A stretch of DNA of 64,000 bases, from contig CANMIH010000012.1 in assembly GCA_947497905.1 (NCBI GenBank), forward strand, positions 62,001-126,000, read 5' to 3'. Position 1 is the first letter of the stretch. The number at the start of each line of letters is the position of its first letter. Origin of the DNA: an uncultured Pelagimonas sp. Its GTDB lineage: Bacteria > Pseudomonadota > Alphaproteobacteria > Rhodobacterales > Rhodobacteraceae. Under the pieces are notes generated by a model, which was given only the letters and a program-made list of their open reading frames with translations, searched no databases and was not told the origin of the DNA. Below, one piece after another: positions 17,123 to 29,400 of the stretch. The position numbers and the translations under genes are program-made.

Positions 17123-17422
17123 TCAGGTTTCGATTGTGCCGAACTGCTCTTCATAGGCTTTGATCGACTGGGTTAGGATCACTGCAAGACGCTTGGCCGC
17201 AAAGGGGCTCATCACCATCCGGTTGGCCAGTTTGACCTCAACCTCAGCGGTTTCCTCACGGGTGCCGCGCCAGTGCTGGTGGGTGCCAAACAGCAGGAAA
17301 AACTCTTCGCGGTTGGCGGTTGCGGTGCCAACATTGGCGTAGGAGCTGACCATATCGCTGTCGTCCCACTTGATGGCTGTGCCGTTCAGGGCTGCAGGTG
17401 CGCCGCTTACTGTATCGCTCAT
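17123..17422 (-). CDS. DUF3467-like small protein
   Basis: Cytosolic protein of 99 residues with no signal peptide or TM. The central YANVGTATANREEFFLLFG and the C-terminal MSPFAAKRLAVILTQSIKAY with a final EEQFGTIE resemble the DUF3467 family, whose function is unknown to me. GGGAAG precedes the ATG at 17422. It is sandwiched between the giant RTX gene (23 bp) and the HlyD gene (17 bp), so it is co-transcribed. A chaperone or escort role for the giant substrate is an inference from position only. Confidence 0.7.
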   Translation of the reverse strand: MSDTVSGAPAALNGTAIKWDDSDMVSSYANVGTATANREEFFLLFGTHQHWRGTREETAEVEVKLANRMVMSPFAAKRLAVILTQSIKAYEEQFGTIET

Positions 17423-17445
17423 TTTGTTGTCTTCCCGTTTTGATC

Positions 17446-20400
17446 TTATTCAGCCGCGAGGGCCAATTGCATCGGAGTATCCTCCGACAGGGTTCTAGCC
17501 TGTGCAGCCTCCGAGGCAACCCGGCTTAGGATGTGGTCGACGATCTGCGAGATCAGCTGTTCAAACGTCGCCGCATCCATGTTGGCTGCGCCTGCCAGCT
17601 GGCTCATGACCGATTGCATCAATGCCGCGCGTGCCAAATCCAGATCTGCCCCCGCCGCCATGGTTTCAGCAAGCGCCCCCATCACTTCAGCCCCCTCAAG
17701 GTGAAGCAGCACTTGATCAATCACCTGCCCCAGCACAATCTCGGGTGCGCTCTCGGACTGATAGCCCTCGGAAATCGCGCTTTTGCCTTCGATCTGCTGT
17801 TTGGCTTTCTCTTCTGGTTCTGCGCCCAGATCTTCGAATTTAAGTGGGACGCCAATCGAGTCTTTTTCTTGAGCGGCCGAGACCACATCCGTGGCGCCTG
17901 ACCCCGCATAGTTTGAAGTATAGAGCGCGCGGTGTGGTGTGGCGTCAGCATAGCCCAGCGTACCCCAGGTGGCGCGGAAGATCCCGGCATAGCCATCGGA
18001 CTGCAACAAGTCATCTCGAGTGTTGCCAAAGAACATATCCGGTCCCAGACCACCCACAGCAATATCCGCGCCCTCTCCGGCGTGGATAAAGTCATATCCC
18101 CCATCGAGATAGGCAAAGTTGGTATCGATGGTCAGCTCTTCGGTGATGGTGCCATCCGGCTGCGGGGCCCAGGTGCGTTTGTAGATGACAGTTTCACCAA
18201 TAAGGAAATCCTGACCGTCCTGACCACGCAGCGTATCACCGCCAAACCCACCCATAATGAAATCATCGCCTTCAGCGCCGCTGATGCTGTCGTCAAAGCC
18301 AAGGTTCGGCTCGATGCCCACCATATCGCTCAGGCGGTCGACCACCGATTGTCCTGGCATCACAGTCTGGTAGCTTGCAAAGATTACGGTTGCCAGATCC
18401 CCAATCATCAGGTCGTCACTGGTCCCACCGATCATCGTGTCGGCACCGGCCTGTCCGATCAGCACATTGTCACCACTGCCGCCCTGGGCTGTGATCAGAT
18501 CATCGCCGCCCAGCGTAATATTGGTCAGAACAAGCGTTTCAACGTCCGTTTCATTGCGGAAGGTGACATCCCCGTCATCCCCCAGAACAACGTCTTCGCC
18601 TTCTTGCGCCTGAACCGTGTCATGGCCCTGCGACGCCATCACTAGATCATTGTCGGCGCCTGCATCGATCCAGTCATTGCCGCCGCTTTGCAGAACCGTG
18701 GTCTGCGCTCGCCCCAAACCTGTAGGATGCGCGGAAACCCAACGGCCGTCATCCCCGACCACAAGGTCTTCGCCGGCTCCAGTCGACACACTGTCGTCAT
18801 TGGCACCCGCCAACACAACATCAACACCTTCAAGCGTGGTCAGGGTGTCTTGCCCACCATTGCCAAAGTCTGCGGTGGATGCGGTTCGGGTCGCTGCCGC
18901 CGCCAAACCGCCCTCCTGAGTAACAAAGCCCATGTCCCCGAGCAACGTGTTGGCACCCGCCCCCGCGTGGATGCTGTCGCTGCCCAAGCCGCCAAGAATG
19001 ACATCAAGCCCGGTGCCGCTTAGCACGGTATCCGCACCATCTGCCCCATCCGTCGCCTCCAGACGGCTTGTCCCGGCAAAGGACATTTCAATCCGGCCAT
19101 TGTCGCCCAGAGCGCGGTTGTCGCCGTCTCCCAATGTGGCATGGTCACTGCCGACACCAAGGATGGCAATGTCATGACCCGCTCCCAAGGCCACGGTATC
19201 TGCGGCCCCAAGTGTGCGATCTGTGGCCTCAAGGATCAGCGATGTCGCATCCAGCGTCAGGCCGCCATTGTCGCCGAGCACAACATTATTGCCCTCACCC
19301 AGATCCGCCAGATCCGCGCCCTGCCCCAACACCACATGATCGTGACCAGACAACGAGATAACGGTGTCATTGCCACCCAGAGACGGCGATTGGGTCACCA
19401 GACTTTCGGTCGTGGCAGTTTTGGTCAGCACACCATTGTCACCCAGCGCCAGGTTATCGCCTGCACCAAGGCGCGCGTGGTCCGCCCCAATCCCCAGAAC
19501 AATCCAGTCCGACCCGGTACCGGTGACAACGCTATCGTTGCCGCCAATGCTGTCATCCGTAGAGGTCAGGGTTGTGGACGTGGCGGTGATCTCCATCACA
19601 CCGTTGTCCGCCAAGGCGCGATTGTGCCCGTCACCCAGCGACAGAGTGTCGTCACCACTGCCTGCAACAACAAGGTCCATTCCCGTGCCTGTGGCGATAC
19701 TGTCATGGCCACCGTGGTCCGCCGAGCGACTGGTCAGGCGTGTGACCGAGGCATCCACTTCCAGCAGGCCACTGTCACCAATCGCCATATTCGCACCCTC
19801 GCCCAGCGCGGCAGTGTCCGACCCCACGCCCAGAACAACCCAATCCGACCCGGTGCCGCTGGTCACGCTGTCGTTGCCACCAATACTGTCATCCGAGGAG
19901 GTCAGGGTTGTGGACGCGGCGGTGATCTCCATCACACCATTATCCGCCAATGCGCGGTTATCTCCGTCACCCAGCGACAGCGTATCGTCCCCACTGCCCG
20001 CAACAACAAGATCCAAGCCGGTGCCTGTGGCGATACTGTCATGGCCACCGTGGTTCGCCGAGCGACTGGTCAGGCGTGTGACCGAGGCATCCACTTCCAG
20101 CAGGCCATTGTCACCTATCGCCATGTTTGCACCGTCACCCAGCGTGGCAGTGTCCGCCCCCGTCCCCAGAACAACCCAGTCCGAACCGGTGCCAGAGGTG
20201 ACGCTGTCGTTACCACCAATGCTGTCATCCGTAGAAGTCAGAGTTGTGGACGCTGCGGTGATCTCCATCTCACCGTTGTCCGCCAATGCGCGGTTGTCCC
20301 CGTCACCCAGCGACAGCGTGTCGTCACCGCTGCCCGCGACAACAAGGTCAGCACCCATGCCCGTTGTGATGCTGTCATTGCCGCCATGGAGCGCATCTGT

Positions 20401-23400
20401 GCTCATCACACGGGTGAGTGCGGCATCAACGGTCAGCGAACCATTGTCACCCACCGCAATATTTGCGCCTTCGCCAAGGTCGGCGCTGTCATGACCTGTT
20501 CCAAGGACAACACGGTCGTCTCCATCAAGCGTGGTCACCGTGTCATCGCCACCAGAGGTCAACCCATTGGTTGAAACACTGAGCGCGCCCGTCGCGCGGG
20601 TCAGTCGGATTTCCCCAGCATCCCCCAACAGACGGGTGTGCCCATTGCCCAGCGTAGCACGGTCATTGCCAAGACCCAGAGCAACAAATTTTTCGCCGTT
20701 GCCCAGAGTGACCACATCATCGCCATCCGCGTCCGCGCCCTCCGACGAAATCACACGTTCCGCAGCGGTCAGTGCGACCGATCCAGAGCCAGCAAGCAGG
20801 GTCATGTCGCCATTGCCCCCTTGCACCGTATCGGACCCGGTCCCTGTCACGATGTGCATAACGCCATCGGTGACGGTGACGTGATCCGCACCATCGGTGG
20901 CTGCGGCTGTGGTCTGAATTGAGATCCCGAGCTCGGCCGTTCGGTCATCGCGTGTCAGCGTACCATCATCAGCTAGGATGACATGATCGCCTGTACCCGA
21001 GCTCAGGCTATCCGCGCCCAAACCACCGACGATGACGGCGTCACCTGTCTGCGAAGCCACGGTATCGTTGCCAGCACTCACAACGCCCGCGGCGGTGGTC
21101 ATGGCTACTTCACGGCCAGTGTGGTCGCTGTTCGACGTCATCTGGATCGCCCCGTCGTCGCCCAGTACATACACCTCTCCGTCTGCAAGGGTGGCCTGAT
21201 CAGACCCGCCCCCCAGCACCGCTGTGACCGTGCCACCCTGCGTGGTTAGCACATCGGCACCGTCACTGGCGTGGCCCGCGCTGGTCATTGTTTTGATCAG
21301 CGATCCGATCAGGCGGCGGGTGCGGACATCTGCATCCAAAACCTCTTGTGACGCACCCGCTGAGGGCGCGACATAGGTGCGCAACGCATTCAGCGCCAAA
21401 GCATCCACAGTGATCACACCGCTGTCGGCCATCGCAGCAAGCCCAGCTGACTGCGCTTCGATGGTATCGTTGCCACCTCCGGCGACAACCATATCAAACA
21501 AATCGGGCAGCGCTGGTGTGCTGTATTCGCTCGGAGTATCGACACCCAGCGTGATCTGATCATTCCCGTCCGCATCATCTGCGATACCGGTGATGGTCAG
21601 GCCCGTAATATCGATCACACCAAGGTCGCCAAGAATGATATCCGCTCCCAAACCGGACTGCAGCGTATCGTTCCCTTCCCCGCCCACGATCATATCATTG
21701 CCACGACCGGTTCGGATCAGATCAGCGCCGCCATTGATCGACGCTGTGCCGCTAATGTGTGTCGCGTTCTCTAGGATGCGTGCGCCGGAAATCTGGCCGA
21801 AGTCCCCCAGAATGATGTTGTTGCCTTGGAAATCTTCCAATGTCTCAGGTTGACCTGCATCCGCTGCCCCCCCGACCAGAATGTCATTCCCATCCTCTCC
21901 AAACAGCTGATCCGTGCCACCGCGCGCATCTGTATCGAGGATCGTAACGGCCTGTTTTGCCACAAGGCTGCTCGAAAGCGTGACGGATCCAAAATCTCCG
22001 AGAAGAATGTCGTTGCCTAGGCCACCCAGCATGCTGTCACTGCCACCGCCACCAATCAAGACATCGTCGCCATCATTGCCCGCAATGGTATCATTGCCAT
22101 CGGCATCACCGACACTGGAAACCACCAGACCAGACCGAAGCTGACCTGTGAGATCTATATCGGAGAGCACCAAAGTCGCGCCTGAGCTGTCCGACATATG
22201 GAACGTGCCACCATTGATCAGATCGTTCTCCAGGCCGCCCGACAGGCTATCGGCACCGCCGTCGCCTTGCAGGATGTCTTTGCCCAACTGGCCGAAGAAG
22301 CTGTCGTTGCCATCCCCGCCGATCATGATGTCTGCGCCATCTTTGAGCGATAGCGCCGAGAGTGCATCATTATTTGTGGGCAATCCATCCACGCCTGCGG
22401 CCTTGCCCCAGCCCCAGACCTCGGTTTCTGCGCCGTTCACCTGAATGATATCGGACCCAGCACCACCTTCGACATAAACATCATTGCCCCCAACGGTCAC
22501 CCGATCGGCTCCCGCGCCAGACAACACGGTCACGGTACCGGTTCCATTCAGCGCTCCGGTGATACGGTCTGCACCCCCTCCGGTTAGGATTGTGTGATTG
22601 CCAGATCCAACTGTTACGGTTTCAACATCTTTGGCCGCTTTAAGTTGGGTGGTTTCAGTGTAACTGATTAATAGGTCATGCAAATTGACCTTCTGTCCGT
22701 CGCTTACCTTATAATTAGCATTGGCGCTGCTGTTGACAGTGCCATCGGCATTGAGCCCCAACAGGTTCAACACCGCAGATTTGCTGACACCGCCATTGGC
22801 AAATGTCTGCAAAAACAGATCTTTCATCCCGAAATCAGCGTCGCCAAAATAAATCACATTGCCACTTGGGATATTGACCTGATCCGCGCCAGCCTCACCA
22901 AAGATAACATAGGTGCCTGTCGAACCTGCCGGTGCTGAAATCGTATCAACCCCGTCACCTGCGAACACGACATGCAGTCCCTGTGGCGGCAGTGAAATCG
23001 TATCCGTCCCAGTACCTGTATAAGTGATTGTGGTGATGTCTTTGTTCACGCCTGCCAGGTTGACGACGTTGTTGCCATTGCCAGCCGGAACGATGATTGC
23101 GCCAGCCCCTTCAGCAAAGCTCCCGGTTTGAACCTGACCGTCGCTGTTGAGATGCACCTGGAACGGAGAGTTTGGCCCAGTCACCGTGATCACATCGTTG
23201 CCATCGGTTTCGATGTTCGACATGCTCGCCCCGGCCCGCGCACCGACGTTGAGGATCGCGGTGTTTCCTGTTTCACTCAGATCCGTTGCAAGCTGGGCCG
23301 GGGGTTTAGATCCGCCAAAGCTGATGCTGTCTTGCAGATTGAAAACAGTGGTGGACCACTTCAGATCCGGAAGTGGCCAAGGCAGACTGATGCCCGCCCA

Positions 23401-26400
23401 GATGCTCAGATAGATCTTATAACTTGCTGTTCCTCGGAACAGATATCCCAAAATATCCGAACCGCTTGAGGCCTCGATGAGCGCAATCAATTCGGGGATA
23501 CGCAGTTTGCCGTCATCATTTGGATCGTTAAAGCTCAGTTCGACACCAAACCCAAACGACGAATTGATCCCGGCAAGGCCCGCGTTGAGACGCAATGAGG
23601 CTCCAAGATAGGCATCCACCAAAGAGCCCGGATCGGCGGCAATAAACACGCCATCCAGCAGGCGCTCAGGATCATACGAGTTGACGAAATTTGCCAAGCC
23701 CGACATGTCATATCCGACTTCGAATTGAGCTTTGAACCGTGCCTCAAACGTCGCCTGGAACACACTTTTAATGATGCTTTTCACCCAACCCGGCGCGCCC
23801 ATCGCGCTGAGCACCTCATCGGCTACATCGATCACTCCAGTGTCAAAGTTGAACAGCGTAAATCGCGCCCGGACCAGATCAACTTCTTCGAAATTGCCCG
23901 TCAGGATATTGATCGCCGAGAACGGATCCGTCAGCAACGGCAGCTCGATCGACAGGCCATTGTTGGGATTTCCGAAGACACCAAATTTGGGTTGTTGCGA
24001 CGCCGCGCCAGCATTTGACCGGCTAATGTCCGATTGATCAATCGAAGACACGCCTTTTTCGCCGCTCTCCATATCGTCGGCGTTGCCTGAGAAATCGTAA
24101 TCCCCAAAGACAACCATGCCGCCCGTATTCACCAGCGTTTGCGTGAACTGCAGGACACTGTCAGAGACCTGGATGATGCTATCGACGATCTTCAAGATTG
24201 GGAAAACATTGCCCAAAATCTGCGTCAGGTAACTGATCGGTGGATTGGCCAGCACGCTGAAGAATTTGGCAAGCGGGTCGATAAACTCTTTGATTGGGTC
24301 AAGAATAGGCGCCAACAGCGCATCGTAGAGAACCGACGCATCCAACCGCACCTGATTGAACAACACCTTGTCGATGTTCAATCCTGTGGTCAGAGCGTAA
24401 TCGCCCTGAAACACCAACTCTGTCGCGACGCTTGGGATAACCTGTGTTCCGCCAAACTCGATGGGGTTGCCCGTTGTCGGATCCAGAACGTTGGCCGATA
24501 GTCCGATTTGGACATCAAATGCCGCAACAAAGTCGAAGGAGATCAGGTTGCTGGTGTCCAACTGGGCAAGATAGACAACTTTTTCCCAGTCAAGCGTTTC
24601 CCCCAACGCGTTCTTCACTTCAACACCGCTGAAATCGCGATAGGCGCTGTCGCCCGTCACTGCACCGCCATTGGCGGGTTTGCTATTTGGGTCTTTGACC
24701 TCCAGGCCACTGTCGCCATAAAGATCCGCTTGCAAGCTGGCCGAGACTTCCGCCGTCCCACCGCCACTACCCGCGCTCGACGCGATCTGTCCTTTTTGCA
24801 GGGTCACCGCTTTGGCTTCGACACCCAGCAGGTTGAACAGGCTCATCGAGCCTTCGAAACTTCCGGCATCAACCTTAAATTCGATCTCAATCTCTGGATC
24901 ATCGGTATCATTGAGCAGGAAGAAGCCCTGACCATCATAGCCGAAGCCGATGTTGACCATATAATCCAAGGTCATACGCACCTTAGAGCCGTCTTCCACC
25001 TCAAGATCGAAACCGGGCAGGCCAAGGTCAAAATCAATGTCGATCATTTCGTCAAAGATCAGAGCATTGAAGTTCAGGGCAACATAGAGATAGGAACCCT
25101 CGGTGGCCCCATCGGTGTTGAGGAAGGCCTGCAAATATTGCGTGCCAGATGTACCCAAGAGATCATTCAACGCGTCATTCACGACACCGGTCAGGAAATC
25201 TACGGTTGTGGGATAGCTGCCGTCCGCATTGGGCGTTTCGGCCCAGGCCAACGCTTTGGCCACAACATTCAGGCGGAAATCATCAAAGAAGGTCACGCCC
25301 GAGCCAATGGCATCGCCAATCACCGGCAGACTGATCCCGCTCAGGTAGTCATCAAAGATAGTCTGCATTTGGTTGAGCAGCATATCCAGACCGCCCAGCA
25401 CCAATTTGGGGTCGTTCAGGATCGCCAGAACATTGAGGTTGGATAGGAAGTCAGACAAATCCGGAAGCTCGAGCGAAAGCTCGTTCAATCCCGTCCCGAT
25501 AGCAATGTTTCCACCGTTATAGAGGTCAATCAAGACCCCTTCCATCAACGCACTTGCATTCGCGGCCGTCAGATCTTTGAGTTTGAAATCATCCGGTGTG
25601 GACAGCAGGTCTGCGGTCCATTTCAAACCATCAGTGGTGGGGTCGAACAACCCCAGCGTATCGCTCAACGGCAGATCAATATCAATTCCGATCGCAACAT
25701 CAACATCAAACAAATCAGAATAGCCAAGCGTCGGATCGCTGGAGATATCAAAGATATGGCTTAGATCGTATTGACCTGCATTGCTGTCACCGTCGATATC
25801 ATTGATACCAAGAGTGATGTTGGCAGGGTCATCAGACCCGTCACCCGCATTGATCAGGGCTTTGCCATTTTCAACAAGGACTTCGACAGGGCCCAGTCCC
25901 AGCTTAAGCTCAAGCCCATCATTCACGCCAGCGGTGAACCCCGCAACGATACCGGTTTTCTCAGTGTCGAGATACACCCGAGGTGTGCCAACCGTCACGG
26001 CTTCAAAAATCACGTCTGAAGTCAGATCACCCTCGGTGGCACTGTCATAGGCATCAAGGCCCAGAGCACGCGCAACATTCGATCCGCCCAGGCTCTCAAC
26101 TTTAAAGGCGATGTCTTTCGATACGTCTTCACCGGAAACCGCAAAACCAATGGCGTCATAACCCAGCGACGTCACAAAATCAGTGCCGCGCAGCTCAATA
26201 TTGCCCCCTTCGAGCACCACATCGATCAGGTTTGACAGCGGCACGTCTACCAAGGATATCCCTGTGTCGCTGAGAACTCCGCGATCAATCCGGGCCTCTT
26301 GCAGAGCAGTTGTGAGCGCCGCGATAAATTCCGCCTGAGTGCGGCCTGCCTGTTCATCGATGCTCACAGATACAGGCGTATCACTGATCTCGATTGTAAA

Positions 26401-29400
26401 GGCCCGGGCGCCTGCGTAATCCGTGAACCCTGCGTCCAGAACGACGGTCAGCACCCCGCCCACATCACTGGCCTCAACCCGATCCGCACCAAACATCGCA
26501 GTGACATCAGCAGTGTCTACCAGCTGTGTATCGCTGTCAGACAGCGTGATCTGCCCCGTGGTTTCATCGTAGCTAAAGCTTACGGTTGCTCCAAACTGAG
26601 CTTTGACCGCTGCATCAATTGCATCAACCACCTCACCCAGAGTTTCGGCATCATCCAGATTGATATCCGCGCGCTTGTTTGTCCCCGCTTCGGTATCATA
26701 CCAAGTGATGCGCAGATCGTTGCCTCCACCCGGGGCAAGGTTGAAGTTGCTGACAGTTGACAGTTCATTCAGCGCCTTATCCCGCACTGCCGGGTCAGTT
26801 GGCTTCACCAAGGTTGGCGACAGATCGATGCCAAAGGTAAACCGCATCGCCAGCGTCGGATCGAAAATCAGTTCACCGTCACCCGATACGTCAACAAATC
26901 CACTGACCACATCTGCCAGATCCGCGCCAAGAATATCTTTGAGCTGATCGCCCAGAAGTTCCGCCAGATCGAGATTGAACGGCAGGCTCTTTTGATAATC
27001 CTCAAGGAACTTGAATTCGAGATCGAACAGAATGGTCTGAGCATCCCCATCCCATGTCAGTGTCACCGTGTCATGACCAAAGACTTTTTCCAGCTCATCA
27101 TGCACAACATCCAGCCCGGACTGTGGATCGTCCCGCAGGTCTTTCAGCGCATCAATGAAATCTTTGGCGAAATTGATCTGATCCAGAATGGACAGGTTCA
27201 ACAGCGGAATGTCTTCCGCGAGGAACGGCATCTTGTCGGAAAGCGTGTCCCCAACCACCACAAGCATATTCGCAATGGCCGACAGCGTATCCAGAATGTC
27301 ACCGTCTTCGAGCGCACTCAGACCATCGATGGCTGCAAGCGCATCTGGATTGTTGCTCAGCAGCTGAACCACCGATGTGCCACCCAGATCCTGAAGGTCT
27401 TCGATAGTCAGACTGATCCCGTCGATCAGATCCTCATTGATCCCATCGATCCCCGCGACAGTGACTTTGACGTCCCCCAGGCGCAGCAGAAACTCTGCAA
27501 GCTCATCTGGCGCGGAATTGTCAAACGGATCAACCGTCACCAGTTCCACCGCATTGGCGATGGGGGCATCTGAGGCGTTGAGCGCCTGCCCTTCCCCATC
27601 CACGACAATGCCGCCCTTCATGTCGAAGCGGCCCAAGAGCGAGGCAATGCCCGGCGCGGGTATACGCACCGTTTCGCCGTCAACCATTTCCAGACGCTCG
27701 GCCACAGCTTTGTGCAGCGCTCGATAGCTCAGATGTCCACCAAAGGCGCCGTCGCTGTCGCGCCCTACAAGTGTTGCCTCTAACGCCGTATCAAGCGCCA
27801 GCACATTCTGACTTGCGTCTTCTGAACCAATGGCGACGGATACAATACCCACATCGGCCGATCCGATGATGTCGGTTGCGCTGCCAGACACATCGACGCG
27901 CAGCGCGAGATCAGCAAGGAATACATTGTCCAACACCAGATCAAGGGAGGAACTCTGGGTCGCGGCATTGGCTTCAACCGCATTGGCAGTACCGCTTGTC
28001 CCAATCACTGCCTGAGCAAGACCGGCCAGATCAATGCCCATGCCGGCACTGAAGGTTGCATTCAACTCCGCCGCCAGTTTGGCCTCAAGCGAAACGCCAT
28101 TCAACAGGCCTAGGCCCAAGTCATCGGCATTGAAACCAACGGAATCATCGGTGGTGATTGTAAGGGTTTTTTCCAGATCCGGCAGCGAGAAGATCAACTC
28201 TCCCTTGTCGGTCAGAACAAGCTCGACTCCGGGCAGAACTTTGGTCAATTCGGCATTGACCCACCCCATCAACCCTTCAATATTCAACGCGCGCAAGAGA
28301 TCAGTGGGATCAACTGACAGCTCAAAAGACCGGTGCTCGTCTGCGCCCAGGTCAAATTTGAGACCATCACCGCTACCGTTCGAAGACACCACAATGTCAA
28401 AGCTCTGTGCTGTCAGAGCGGCATTGAAATCACTGATAAATTGCCCCAGATCGGCGAACCCGGTTCCAGTGCTTGACGTGACATCGACCTTTTGCTCTTC
28501 GCCATCCACCATAAGGGTGTAGCGCACGGATTTTACACCAGCGAGCTCGGAGAAATCCAGCGTCCCCAACTCAAAGCTGTTCACTGCCCCGGAAAAGCGA
28601 ATGGCCAAACCATTGAATTCTTCAACGGTCTCACTGCCTGCCCGCACCACGGTTTTAAGCTGACCGGCGTCGAACCCAAGATCTGCAAACGTGATGCTGT
28701 CATCAGTGCTTCCGTCGGATTTCCGACGCGCGCCCACCAGCGCCACAGACCCCTGAGCGGTGGGGGGCGAAGCGCTGCCAGTAATTTGCAACCCGCCAAA
28801 CAATGAAAGAGCGACCGTGATATCATGGCCGCCCAGAGCCGTGTTCAATTTCCCAATCAGATCCGCGATGCGATCTTCCACAGAAGCGGAGCTATTGGCA
28901 ACGGCCCCATCCAGAGCAACATTCAGCGTCGTAAGTGTGCCATCCGTTGCCAGCACGGCCAATTCAAGCTGGTCAAACGCCAGAAGCGCGTCAAGCTGGG
29001 CCGCCGTTAGGCTCTGACCATCTTGCGAGGTTGTGGCTTGGCTTAATACACTGACAATCTGTTCTAGGTTTCCGCTGCCGTCCTCTTGAGAAAAGCCAAA
29101 AGCGCCACTGTTGATGGTAAAGCTATTGGCAAGCCCAGAGAACACATCCGAAATTTGGCCAATCACACTACTCAGGCGTATGTCTGTGAGCGGGATAGCG
29201 AGATCGAAGCTGGCATCCCGCAATGCGCTTGAAATGGCTGTGCCGACATCATTGAGAAACCCAATGACCTCTTCGGTGCCCATGGTTGCAAGTGCATTTA
29301 CGCTGTCACTTATCGCTTGCGCCAGTTCAGGTGGAAGTCCGGCATCATCCAGCGTCAGATCAAAGTCAACTTCGGCGTGCGTCACGAGCCCCTGAACACG

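Noticed and set aside
19141-20574. Plus-strand open frame of 477 codons opposite the RTX repeats
   Set aside because: Its repeats simply reflect the repeated minus-strand coding sequence; there is no start context or domain.
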